DNA of 64,000 bases from assembly GCF_030733845.1 (NCBI RefSeq), contig NZ_CP132313.1, positions 124,001-188,000 of the forward strand. The letters are read 5' to 3'. Positions 34,019 to 41,821 of the stretch are shown here, piece after piece (position 1 is the first letter of the stretch; each line of letters opens with the position of its first letter). A model generated the notes under the pieces. It had not been told where the DNA came from and made no database searches. It saw only the letters and a program-made list of their open reading frames with translations. Source of the DNA: Shinella zoogloeoides (GTDB lineage: Bacteria; Pseudomonadota; Alphaproteobacteria; Rhizobiales; Rhizobiaceae). The translations under genes and the position numbers were made by a program.

Positions 34019-34335
34019 CGACTCTCACCGGTTCCTGCCTGTGCGGGCGTGTTCGAATTGCGGTCCACTGCGCTCCGAACAGGCTCGGCATCTGTCACTG
34101 CACGGACTGTCGCCAACAAAGCGGCTCGGCCTTCGCCTTCTTCGGCATATGGCCAGCGGGGCAGTTCGAACACAGTGGAGAAACACTAAGCTTTTCCGGG
34201 CGCTGCTTTTGCCCGCACTGCGGTGCTCGCCTGTTTAGCCTTGATGAGCATGAAGCGGAGATCCAGCTCGGCGCCTTGTCTGCCGCCCCGACGAACCTTA
34301 CTCCGACCTACGAACTCTGGACCAAGCGCCGCTAG
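34015..34335 (+). CDS. GFA/CENP-V-fold zinc protein (glutathione-dependent formaldehyde-activating family)
   Basis: The product is 106 residues with three cysteine clusters: SCLCGRVR, CHCTDCRQQSGSAF and CFCPHCGARLF, the zinc-binding layout of the GFA/CENP-V family. Family members are annotated as binding the glutathione-formaldehyde adduct, but for most the true substrate is unproven. It is coupled to the preceding small gene by a 4-base overlap. Confidence 0.85.
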   Translation: MTTLTGSCLCGRVRIAVHCAPNRLGICHCTDCRQQSGSAFAFFGIWPAGQFEHSGETLSFSGRCFCPHCGARLFSLDEHEAEIQLGALSAAPTNLTPTYELWTKRR

Positions 34336-34487
34336 CCTTGGCTTCGCCCTATCGACGGCGCCGACCAGTATGAGGAAGACCGGCATTGAGCATCTGCCGG
34401 CACAGATACTCAACGGTATGATGGCAAAGCGCACACCGTCAAATCCACAGCAGCTATCGGCCGTCCAAAAGCCCTTGCATCCGGTAG

Positions 34488-34509
34488 GCCCGCTGCTGCA
34501 GCAGCGGGC
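34488..34509. terminator. Perfect 22-bp GC-rich palindrome between convergent genes
   Basis: GCCCGCTGCTG and its exact complement meet without a loop, and an outer CCGGT/ACCGG pairing extends the stem. It lies between the ends of the GFA-family gene and the gluconokinase gene. With no T-run it is a weak terminator candidate serving both directions. No gene is seen in 34336-34533. Confidence 0.4.
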
Positions 34510-34533
34510 ACCGGTGCATGTGGTCGGGACGGC

Positions 34534-35043
34534 TCAGTAGCCCAATCCACGCATGGCGAAGTCAATCTGTTCGGTGATGGACAGCGCCACATCGACGACA
34601 ACGCCATCCTCATCCGGGCCGAGGGGTTCGAGCGTTGCGAGCTGCGAATCGAGCAATGAGGCCGGAAAGAAATGTCCGCCGCGATGCGCGAGCCGATCGG
34701 CCAGCACGGCGCGATCGCCATGGACATGCAGGAAGCGCACTCGGGGCGCGCCGCTGCGCAGGACGTCGCGATAGGCGCGCTTGAGTGCGGAACATCCCAC
34801 CACGGAGGGGCGGCCCGCCGCCTCGTCCCTGGCGATCTCCGCCGCCAATGCCCTCAGCCAGGGCGCGCGGTCCGCGTCGTCCAGCGGGATGCCGGCCGAC
34901 ATCTTGGCGACGTTCTCCGGGGGATGGAAACTGTCGCCTTCGATAAAGCTCCAGCCAAGCCTTTCGGCAAGCGCCTCCCCGACCGTCGTCTTGCCGCTGC
35001 CGGAAACGCCCATCACCACGATATGCTCCACACTCCTGCTCAT
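34534..35043 (-). CDS. gntK: Gluconokinase
   Basis: The 169-residue P-loop kinase starts HIVVMGVSGSGKTTVGEALAERLGWSFIEGDSFHPPENVAKMSAGIPLDDADRAPWL, the standard GntK signature, and includes the conserved CSALKRAYRDVLR. It phosphorylates D-gluconate to 6-phosphogluconate for the Entner-Doudoroff or pentose-phosphate route. Its start overlaps the end of the permease gene upstream (ATGA-type). The kinase looks intact although its partner transporter gene is damaged. Confidence 0.93.
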   Translation of the reverse strand: MSRSVEHIVVMGVSGSGKTTVGEALAERLGWSFIEGDSFHPPENVAKMSAGIPLDDADRAPWLRALAAEIARDEAAGRPSVVGCSALKRAYRDVLRSGAPRVRFLHVHGDRAVLADRLAHRGGHFFPASLLDSQLATLEPLGPDEDGVVVDVALSITEQIDFAMRGLGY

Positions 35044-35822
35044 AGGATCCACCATCCGACAAGAGCGAAGGCGAAACCGATAACGCCGAGCAGGGTTTCC
35101 ATCACGGTCCAAGTCTTGAGGGTCGTCCGCTCGTCCATCTGCAGGAAGCGGCCGACCAGCCAGAAGCCGGAATCGTTCACATGACTCAGCACCGTCGCGC
35201 CGCAGGCAATTGCGATGACGAGGAAGCACAGGTCGAAGGAACTGAGCCCCGTCGTCGCCGCGACGGTCGGCGCGAGCAGGCCCGCGGTCGTGGTCAGCGC
35301 AACGGTGGCCGAGCCCTGCGCCACGCGCAGCGCCGTGGAGATCAGGAAGGCCGCGACGATCAGCGGCATGCCGACGGCCTCCAGACTGCCGGCAAGCGCC
35401 TGGCCGATGCCGCTGGCGCGCAGCACGCCGCCGAACATGCCGCCCGCGCCGGTCACCAGGATGATGCCGCAGATCGGGCCGAGCGCCCCGTCCATCAGCT
35501 TCTCCATGTCCTTGAATGTGCGCTCGCCGCGGAGCATCACCATGCCGACCAGCACGGTGATCAGCAACGCGACCGGCGTCTGGCCGGCCATGCGCAGGAT
35601 GTTCACCCACAGCGCATCGCCGTCGACCGCCTTGGCGGTCACGAGGGTTCCAAGGCCCGTATTGAGGAAAATCAGCACGAGCGGCAACAGCAGCACGAGC
35701 ATGACCGTGCCGAAGGACGGCGGCTCGCGGTCATGCGCCGCATCGCCGGGCGCGCTGAGGAGATCCGGCACCGGAAGCACGAAGCGCTTGCCGGCCCATA
35801 GGCCGAACAGATAGCTGCCGAC
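35040..35822 (-). pseudogene. GntP-family gluconate permease, 5' part lost and replaced by IS fragment
   Basis: The C-terminal about 260 residues of a gluconate:H+ symporter are intact, from SYLFGLWAGKRFVLPVPDLL through GGMFGGVLRASGIGQAL, ALRVAQGSATVALTTTAGLLAP and the end GFAFALVGWWIL. Full-length GntP/GntT proteins are about 440-450 residues, so roughly 190 residues with the first membrane spans are missing. The open frame continues upstream into an IS3-type transposase start, which created a chimeric ORF at 35040-35984. The gene is probably inactive for transport, although a hybrid protein could be made. Confidence 0.85.
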
Positions 35823-35984
35823 CAGTTCCCGATCCGGGAGTGGTGGGCGTCCTCTGGCTCTGGAAGGGGAACCTGCGGCCCGCGCAGCGATATTCGACCG
35901 GGCGACACCCAACGTCTCGCAGACGGTCTTCATCCTAAAATCCCCCCTCTTGAAGGGATCCGAACTCATGATACCGACATGCAC
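35823..35984 (-). mobile_element. Fragment of an IS3-family transposase gene
   Basis: The reading MKTVCETLGVARSNIAARAAGSPSRARGRPPLPDREL, preceded by SSDPFKRGDFR, matches the start of OrfB of IS3-group elements (the part before the HTH_21/rve region) and stops abruptly where the permease sequence begins. Only about 160 bases remain, with no terminal repeats seen, so this is a deletion scar from an insertion whose removal took the 5' half of the permease gene with it. Confidence 0.7.
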
Positions 35985-35991
35985 ACTATAG

Positions 35992-36411
35992 TTATCTGGA
36001 CCAGGGGTTTATGACTTTCAGCCTAGCAGCCTCGAAAGGGCTTGTGTCGCGAGTGGCGATCGCGAGGCCGTTTGCCGCCGCTGTGGCTGCAATGTAGCCA
36101 TCAGCCGCGCCAATCGCTCTCCCGGATACTCGAGCGCGTGCTATCAGTTCAGAATAAAACTGAGAAGCAGCCAGGTCGAAGGACAGGATGCGCTCGGAAA
36201 AGTGGGGCAGCACTTCGCCCTCAAGGCGGTCGCGAAGGATAGTTTGCCGTTTCCCTGAAGGCATAGCGGCGATCCCCAAGCGGAGTTCAGCAATCGTTAT
36301 TGCGGAAAGGAAAAGCGTTTCGATAGCTTGGGCGTCCAACCAGGCGATTACTGCCTCATCAGGCACCGGTTTCCAAGGCTCGGATATAACGTTGGTGTCC
36401 AGCAGGATCAT
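35992..36411 (-). CDS. vapC: PIN-domain toxin (FitB/VapC type)
   Basis: The 139-residue PIN-domain ribonuclease shows the acidic active-site residues in ILLDTNVISE, TIAELRLGI and GAADGYIAATAAANGLAIATRD. Such toxins cut tRNA or other RNA when freed from their antitoxin. The start overlaps the stop of the antitoxin gene upstream by 4 bases, the normal arrangement for these modules, which often stabilise plasmids. Confidence 0.92.
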   Translation of the reverse strand: MILLDTNVISEPWKPVPDEAVIAWLDAQAIETLFLSAITIAELRLGIAAMPSGKRQTILRDRLEGEVLPHFSERILSFDLAASQFYSELIARARVSGRAIGAADGYIAATAAANGLAIATRDTSPFEAARLKVINPWSR

Positions 36412-36662
36412 TCGAAGGTCATCGGTTCGGCAGGTGTCTTGTCGCGAATTTTCTGCAGGGCTTCAACATCGCTGTCGGAAAGCCCGGCGTCGCGACCAAT
36501 TGCAGTCAGCACAGAACCGAGCTTTATACGCTCAGGAGGACGGACAGCGGCATCAATAATGTCGCGGATCTCGGCCTCGGTGCTCCGGCCATGATGAGCC
36601 GCTCGCACCCGCAGAGCACGATGTGTTTCGTCAGAAAGGTTTCGAATGGTGACTGCCGGCAT
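36408..36662 (-). CDS. vapB: FitA-type ribbon-helix-helix antitoxin
   Basis: MPAVTIRNLSDETHRALRVRAAHHGRSTEAEIRDIIDAAV is the Arc/FitA-like DNA-binding strand and helices; the acidic C-terminus (DVEALQKIRDKTPAEPMTFE) would wrap the toxin. ATG 36662 has GGAGA 8 bases upstream and gives 84 residues. The start codon lies inside one of two TTGATATCA operator copies, consistent with autoregulation. Confidence 0.9.
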   Translation of the reverse strand: MPAVTIRNLSDETHRALRVRAAHHGRSTEAEIRDIIDAAVRPPERIKLGSVLTAIGRDAGLSDSDVEALQKIRDKTPAEPMTFE

Positions 36663-36700
36663 TGATATCATCTCCATAAAAGTGATGACTTTGATATCAA
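36662..36700. promoter_or_regulatory. Paired operator sites of the toxin-antitoxin module
   Basis: TTGATATCA occurs at 36662-36670 and again, as the perfect palindrome TTGATATCAA, at 36691-36700, 29 bases apart. Two palindromes about three helical turns apart match the way FitAB-type complexes bind their own promoter as a tetramer. Confidence 0.6.
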
Positions 36701-37052
36701 ACTATATAGAATGACGCAAAATTTCAAGACGTTCATTAACGATGACGAACATCTTGTCAGTTTAGATATCCCGCTCTTGAACGGATACGAACCGTCGACC
36801 GATAGCTTTACGAGCAGGCGCGGCGTCTTTGTCGCTGACAGCGCTGCCCTTATTGATGGTGCCAGATGTCGACACGTCTGCAACGCGCCGACCGCCACAG
36901 AGAACAAGGCCGGAAGCAACGGAATGTAATCAATGTCATTGGGGTGCCCGCACCGGCACCGCTATGCCGATGCGGGCAAATACAGCCGGAGTCAAGACGG
37001 AAAGGCCGGTCGAAAGGCGAAGCGATGTCCCCTTTCTATCTTTCCGTGGCGC
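36701..37052. other. Intergenic region without a confident gene
   Basis: A plus-strand frame at 36711-36929 (72 codons; MTQNFKTFINDDEHLVSLDI onward) has reasonable composition but no ribosome-binding site and no family I recognise. A GC-rich imperfect hairpin at 36945-36978 (arms TGCCCGCA/TGCGGGCA plus CGGC/GCCG) lies beyond the 3' end of the barrel-protein gene and may help end its transcript. Nothing else is evident. Confidence 0.4.
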
Positions 37053-37730
37053 TCAAGCCGCCCCTGCCGCCTTCACGAAGGCGGCGATCTTGTCGATATC
37101 CTTGCGGAAACCGCCTTCCGGCAGCGGCTTGTTGGTGTGGGTCAGCGAATCCACCGCCCAGGGCTGCACGGCGGCGATGGCAGCCGCGACATTGTCCGGG
37201 CCCAGACCGCCGGCAAGGATGACCGGCAGCTTACTGCGCTTGACGATTTCGCGGCTCAGCGACCAATCGTGCGTGACACCCGCCGCGCCGATGCCGCCGA
37301 TATGGGCGGCAACGGAATCGAGAATGAAAAGATCCGAATAGGGCTCGAAGGCCGCCGCATGGTCGAGCGCCTCCGGCCCCGTCATCGGAATGGCCTGCAG
37401 GATGCGCAGCTGCGGATAAAGCGGCAGGAGCTTCTCCCGCAGTACCCTCACCTGTTCGGGCGTCACCAGCGAGATATTGCCGCAAAGATGCAGCACGTCC
37501 GGCTGGACCGCCGCCACCATGTCGGCGATGGCGCCGAGATCGCTTTCGACCGACAGCGCAACACGCTGCGCCTTGCCCTTGAGGGCATCGGCGATCTCGC
37601 GGGCCGTAGCAAAGTCGATCTCCCCCGGCAGACCACGATTGGACGGGGTCAGGCCGAGATAATCGACGCCGGCCGCGGCAGCGGCAAGGGCCTCGGAAAC
37701 GGTCTGCATTGTGTAAATCTGGACTTTCAC
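37053..37730 (-). CDS. TrpF-like (phosphoribosylanthranilate isomerase-fold) barrel protein
   Basis: The 225-residue barrel has the TrpF-like phosphate-binding end PVILAGGLGPDNVAAAI and the LFILDSV strand. However, the start MKVQIYTMQTVSEALAAAAAGVDYLGL replaces the KICG motif with its catalytic cysteine found in true PRA isomerases. It is therefore unlikely to be tryptophan biosynthesis, and it sits beside an RpiR regulator and a sugar transporter. I infer an isomerase or aldolase acting on a phosphorylated sugar or Amadori-type compound. It is encoded 21 bases after the regulator gene. Confidence 0.72.
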   Translation of the reverse strand: MKVQIYTMQTVSEALAAAAAGVDYLGLTPSNRGLPGEIDFATAREIADALKGKAQRVALSVESDLGAIADMVAAVQPDVLHLCGNISLVTPEQVRVLREKLLPLYPQLRILQAIPMTGPEALDHAAAFEPYSDLFILDSVAAHIGGIGAAGVTHDWSLSREIVKRSKLPVILAGGLGPDNVAAAIAAVQPWAVDSLTHTNKPLPEGGFRKDIDKIAAFVKAAGAA

Positions 37731-37751
37731 GGCACTACCTGTGTCTGGAAA

Positions 37752-38606
37752 CTAGATGGATTTCGGAAGGATGGCGTTGACCATCCGCTCTTCGGTGAGC
37801 TGCGCCCGCTCGGCATTGCGCGCGACCAGCGCCGAATAGAGCGCATCGACAAGGGCCATCTGCGCGATCTGCGCGGCCATCGGCTCGCTGCCCTGTTCGT
37901 GCGAGACGCTGACGAGCACGACATCGGCAAGGCGTGCCAGCGGCGAGGCGCTATTGCCGGTTATACAGAGCGTCGCGGCCCCGCGGGACCGGGCCTCCTG
38001 CAGAACGAGAACCGGATCGCTGGTAATGCCCGAATAGGAGATGACGACGACAAGATCGCCCGCACCGGTCAATGCCGAATGCATGATCTGAAGCTGGGAA
38101 TCGACGGGCGCGTCACACCGCAGCCCGAGACGGATGCATCGCTGGTAAAAGGCCTGCGCGACGATGCCGGATCCACCGACGCCGCCGACGAGGATGTGCC
38201 GGGCGCCCGCGATCAGATCGAGCGCCTTGGCGAAGGTCCCCTCGTTCAGCACGCCCTGCGTATCGCTGATCGCCTGCGCCACGGCGCGAAAGAGGCGGTT
38301 TGCGGCCAGGAGGTCGCTCGTTTCCGGTTCGTTCGCCGTCTCGGCACGACCGCCGCGCGGCTCCTGCGCCAAGGCGAGCTTGAGATCGGTGAACCCTTCG
38401 AACCCGGCTGTGCGACACATGCGCAGTACGGTGGTGTCACTGACATCGGTCGCCTGGGCGATGGCCGACATGGAATTGCGGATCGTCGCCTCGACATTGT
38501 CGAGAACCCACAGTGCAACGCGCCGCTCCGAATCTGAAAGTTTCGGCAGGACGCTGCGCAGCCGACTGCTGGCCGGACTTGCGGGAACGCGCGGATCGAC
38601 ATTCAT
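37752..38606 (-). CDS. MurR/RpiR-family regulator
   Basis: The protein is 284 residues with an N-terminal RpiR helix-turn-helix (LSDSERRVALWVLDNVEATIRNSMSAIAQATDVSDTTVLRMCRTAGFEGFTDLKLAL) and a C-terminal SIS domain (ARHILVGGVGGSGIVAQAFYQRCIRLG ... DLVVVISYSGITSDPV) that binds phosphorylated sugars. It is divergent from the CUT1 transporter operon and upstream of the TrpF-like gene, so it probably controls both in response to a sugar phosphate made by the PfkB kinase. Confidence 0.92.
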   Translation of the reverse strand: MNVDPRVPASPASSRLRSVLPKLSDSERRVALWVLDNVEATIRNSMSAIAQATDVSDTTVLRMCRTAGFEGFTDLKLALAQEPRGGRAETANEPETSDLLAANRLFRAVAQAISDTQGVLNEGTFAKALDLIAGARHILVGGVGGSGIVAQAFYQRCIRLGLRCDAPVDSQLQIMHSALTGAGDLVVVISYSGITSDPVLVLQEARSRGAATLCITGNSASPLARLADVVLVSVSHEQGSEPMAAQIAQMALVDALYSALVARNAERAQLTEERMVNAILPKSI

Positions 38607-38660
38607 GAACGGTTCTCTCGCTAGCGAACGCTTTCGTAAACGAAGCTAGCATGGCTATGT

Positions 38661-38704
38661 TGTGGTGTCACTATAGACATGACATTTTTGATGTGGCATC
38701 ACTA
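38661..38704. promoter_or_regulatory. Tandem direct repeat, probable RpiR operator
   Basis: TGTGGTGTCACTA at 38661-38673 and TGTGGCATCACTA at 38692-38704 match at 11 of 13 bases and start 31 bases apart, three turns of the helix. They lie between the divergent regulator and transporter genes. RpiR proteins bind as dimers or tetramers, which suits paired sites. Confidence 0.6.
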
Positions 38705-38751
38705 CATGGATGCGGCCGGAGGGGCTGCATACGCTTTTCGGGGAGGAAATC

Positions 38752-40005
38752 GTGAAGCTGAAACGTCTTCTCATTGCAGGCGCATCCTTGGCACTGGCGG
38801 CATTCCCGGCAACCGCCGGTGAGCTTACTTTCTGGCATGCCTATGCCGGGCAGCAGGACAAGGTCGATTTCATCAACTTCGCGCTGGATGCCTTCGCCAA
38901 GAAGCATCCCGACATCACGCTTGATGTCGTCGCCGCCGAACAGTCGGCCTACAAGACCAAGCTGAACACCGCGATGGCCTCCGGCAATCCGCCCGACGTC
39001 TTCTACACCCTGCCCGGCGGCTTCCTGAATGCCTTCGTCAAGGGCGGCCAGATGTATGCTCTCGACCAGGACCTCGCCAAGGACGGCTGGCGCGAGAGCT
39101 TCCTGGAGAGCGCCATCGCCCAGACCAGCAAGGACGGCCACACTTATGCCGTGCCTGTCGACGTCGATTCCGTCGTGTTCTGGTACGACAAGGCGCTGTT
39201 TGCAGAAAAGGGTTGGACGGCTCCCAAGACCTACGACGAGCTGATGGCGCTCGCCGAGAAGATCAAGGCCGACGGCATCGTGCCCTTCGCGCTCGGCAAC
39301 AAGGATTCCTGGCCGGCGACCTTCTGGTTCCAGTACATGGAAATGCGCCTGAAGGGCTCGGGCGTCGTCGCCTCCTTCGTCAATGGCGATGCCGATGCCA
39401 CGCTCGGCGCGGAAGGCGAAAAGGCCTTCGAAAAAGTCGCCGAGATCGCCAAGAACGAATACTTCCCGACCGGCTTCAATGGCATGAGCGACCAGGAAGC
39501 CAACATGCTCTTCCTGAACGGCCAGGCCGCGATCCTGCTCAACGGCACCTGGCAGATCGGCGCTTCGTCCGATGCACCCGAGGGCTTCGAGCTCGGCACC
39601 TTCGCCTTCCCGACCGTCGAAGGCGGCGCTGGCGACCAGACCGACGTGCTGGCGGGCGTTGCCGCCTCCTTCGGCATTTCTGAAAAAACCGAGAACAAGG
39701 CCGATGCGGTGACGCTCCTGAAGTTCCTCTCCTCGCCCGAGGTGATGACCAAATATGTCGAGCTGCGCAAGACGATGGTGACCGTGAAAGGCGCCACCAC
39801 GGAAGCTGCCGCCGGCCCCGTGCTCTACGGCATCAGCAACGACCTGATGAATGCCGCCGGGCATCTCGATTCCTTCTACGACACGGCGATGCCGCCGGCA
39901 GCCACCAACACCTATTACACCGCGCTCCAGGGTGTGCTGGATGGGTCCGTGACACCGGCCGACGCTGCCAAGCGCCTCGAAGGCGCGCTAAAGGACAACA
40001 AGTAA
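38752..40005 (+). CDS. CUT1-type sugar ABC transporter substrate-binding protein
   Basis: GTG 38752, preceded by GGGGAGG, gives 417 residues with signal peptide VKLKRLLIAGASLALAAFPATAG. The mature protein is a cluster-I extracellular binding protein: ELTFWHAYAGQQDKVDFINFALDAFAKKHPDI, PPDVFYTLPGG, DVDSVVFWYDKALFAEKGW and GQAAILLNGTWQIGA. It would capture a sugar or glycoside in the periplasm. The operon continues with two permeases but has no ATPase gene. Confidence 0.9.
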   Translation: MKLKRLLIAGASLALAAFPATAGELTFWHAYAGQQDKVDFINFALDAFAKKHPDITLDVVAAEQSAYKTKLNTAMASGNPPDVFYTLPGGFLNAFVKGGQMYALDQDLAKDGWRESFLESAIAQTSKDGHTYAVPVDVDSVVFWYDKALFAEKGWTAPKTYDELMALAEKIKADGIVPFALGNKDSWPATFWFQYMEMRLKGSGVVASFVNGDADATLGAEGEKAFEKVAEIAKNEYFPTGFNGMSDQEANMLFLNGQAAILLNGTWQIGASSDAPEGFELGTFAFPTVEGGAGDQTDVLAGVAASFGISEKTENKADAVTLLKFLSSPEVMTKYVELRKTMVTVKGATTEAAAGPVLYGISNDLMNAAGHLDSFYDTAMPPAATNTYYTALQGVLDGSVTPADAAKRLEGALKDNK

Positions 40006-40017
40006 ATCTCCCAAGGC

Positions 40018-40045
40018 CGCAGCCGCCGGTTCGCCGGCGGCTGCG
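40018..40045 (+). other. 12-bp hairpin with TTCG loop between binding protein and permease genes
   Basis: CGCAGCCGCCGG and CCGGCGGCTGCG are exact complements closed by the unusually stable tetraloop TTCG, followed by AAAAA. Such hairpins after the binding-protein gene protect the upstream mRNA and lower downstream expression, giving excess binding protein over membrane subunits. Confidence 0.7.
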
Positions 40046-40072
40046 AAAAATTCCAAACGCCCGGGCGGGATC

Positions 40073-40966
40073 ATGAGCACGGACATCGGCCTAGCGAAAA
40101 GACACAGTCGGGCGACGCTGCTCTTCCTGGCGCCGGCCCTGATCTTCGTCTTCGCCTTCGTCGCCTATCCGGTCGTCTATGCCGGCTGGCTGTCGATGTT
40201 CGAATGGGACGGCGCGTCCGCCCCGCTCTTCATCGGCGCCGGCAATTTCCTGAAGCTTGCCGCCGATCCGGTCTTCTGGGCCTCGCTCGGCCGCAATCTC
40301 CTGGTCGCCCTCTCGGCCATCGTCTTCCAGGTCTTCCTCGCGCTTGCCATCGCCTATTGCCTGGTGCGCATCGTGCCGGCCTTCAGCCGCATCTTCCTGT
40401 TCTTCTATCTCGTGCCGGTGATGGTCAGCGAGATCTGCATCGGCCTGCTCTGGCGCTTCATGTACAACCCCTATTTCGGGCTGGTGAACGCCGCGCTGAA
40501 GGCCGTCGGCCTCGATAGTCTCAAGCGCGGCTGGCTCGGCGAATCCGAAACCGCCTTCCTCGCCGTCGTCGTGGTGATGAGCTTCACCTATCTCGGTCTC
40601 TACGTCCTGCTCTTCACCGCCGCCGTGCGCAGCGTGCCGGAAAGCGTCTATGAGGCCGCCGAACTCGACGGCGCGGGCGACTTCCGAAAATTCTTCTCGA
40701 TCACCGTGCCGATGGTCTGGGACGCCGTGCGCGCCAATTCACTGCTCGCCATCATCGGTTCGCTCAAAACCTTCTCGCTGGTCTTCGTGCTGACCAATGG
40801 CGGGCCGAGCCACGCTAGCGAAGTCGTCTCCACCTATCTCTACAAGATGGGCTTCGGCAGCTTCCAGATGGGCTACGCCGCCACCATCGGCTTCGTGCAG
40901 ATGGTGCTGACCGCACTTGCCGCCTGGGTCGTCTTCCGGTTTCTGCGCCGCAAGGAGGACGCATGA
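40073..40966 (+). CDS. CUT1-type sugar ABC permease (MalF-like)
   Basis: The 297-residue, six-span permease has the EAA loop SVPESVYEAAELDGAGDFRKFFSITVPMVWDAVRANSLLAIIGSLKTFSLVFVLTNGGPSHASEV. It pairs with the following permease, whose ATG overlaps its stop by 4 bases. The sugar substrate is not identifiable. Confidence 0.92.
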   Translation: MSTDIGLAKRHSRATLLFLAPALIFVFAFVAYPVVYAGWLSMFEWDGASAPLFIGAGNFLKLAADPVFWASLGRNLLVALSAIVFQVFLALAIAYCLVRIVPAFSRIFLFFYLVPVMVSEICIGLLWRFMYNPYFGLVNAALKAVGLDSLKRGWLGESETAFLAVVVVMSFTYLGLYVLLFTAAVRSVPESVYEAAELDGAGDFRKFFSITVPMVWDAVRANSLLAIIGSLKTFSLVFVLTNGGPSHASEVVSTYLYKMGFGSFQMGYAATIGFVQMVLTALAAWVVFRFLRRKEDA

Positions 40967-41802
40967 GCGCCACCGTCCGCCGCTGGAACCGCACGAGCAT
41001 CGTCGTGCTCGCCCTCCTCACGCTGCATGTGCTGATGGTGATCTTCCCCTTCGTCTGGATGATCTACAGCACCTTCAAGACCAACAAGGAGTTCATGCGC
41101 TCCGTCTGGTCCTTCCCGACACGCCTGAACTTCGACGCCTATGTGGGCGCCTGGAGCGGCGGTGCGCTCGGTGGCTATGCGATCAATTCTCTGATCATCA
41201 TGGCCGGCGCGACCGTCATCACCGTACTGGTCTCCACGCTCGCCGGCTATGCGCTCGCGATCTACCGCCCGCGCTGGATGCCGGCGGTGGAGCTGTCGCT
41301 GACGGCGGCCATGGCCATCCCCGCCTATGTTGCACTGGTGCCGCTGGTCGTGATGCTGCGCACCGCCGGCCTGCTCGATACGCATCTCGGCGTCATCCTG
41401 CCGACCGCCGCCTTCAATGTGCCCGTCTCGATCTTCATCATGCAGGCCTTCTTCAACACGCTGCCGCGCGAACTCTTCGATGCCGGACGCGTCGACGGCG
41501 CCTCCGAATGGATGATCTTCCGCACCATCGCCCTGCCGATCGCCCGGCCCGCCATGTTCACCGTCGGCATCCTCAACATGATCTGGGTGTGGAACGACTT
41601 CCTGTTCCCCGTCGTCTTCATCAACAATCCCGCCCGCAAGACGCTGCCGGTCGGCCTGACCGATTTCGTCGGCGAGCATGTCACCAACTATCCGGTCATG
41701 CTCGCGGCGATCCTGATGGCGGCCATCGCGCCCCTTATCCTCTTCGTCTTCTTCGAACGCCAGATCACGGCCGCGCTCATCGGTGGCGCCGTGAAGGAAT
41801 GA
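40963..41802 (+). CDS. CUT1-type sugar ABC permease (MalG-like)
   Basis: The product is 279 residues with six spans and the MalG-type EAA loop LPRELFDAGRVDGASEWMIFRTIALPIARPAMFTVGILNMIWVWNDFLFPVVFI. Translationally coupled to the upstream permease. It is followed 19 bases later not by an ATPase gene but by a PLP-enzyme gene, so the transporter must borrow an ATPase from elsewhere. Confidence 0.92.
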   Translation: MSATVRRWNRTSIVVLALLTLHVLMVIFPFVWMIYSTFKTNKEFMRSVWSFPTRLNFDAYVGAWSGGALGGYAINSLIIMAGATVITVLVSTLAGYALAIYRPRWMPAVELSLTAAMAIPAYVALVPLVVMLRTAGLLDTHLGVILPTAAFNVPVSIFIMQAFFNTLPRELFDAGRVDGASEWMIFRTIALPIARPAMFTVGILNMIWVWNDFLFPVVFINNPARKTLPVGLTDFVGEHVTNYPVMLAAILMAAIAPLILFVFFERQITAALIGGAVKE

Positions 41803-41821
41803 TTTTTCAGGAGAAATGCCC

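Noticed and set aside
36711..36929. 72-codon ORF divergent from the toxin-antitoxin module
   Set aside because: No ribosome-binding site and no family; composition alone is not enough.
37053..37730. Annotation of the barrel protein as tryptophan-biosynthetic TrpF
   Set aside because: The catalytic cysteine motif KICG is absent and the context is sugar transport, so only a TrpF-like fold is claimed.
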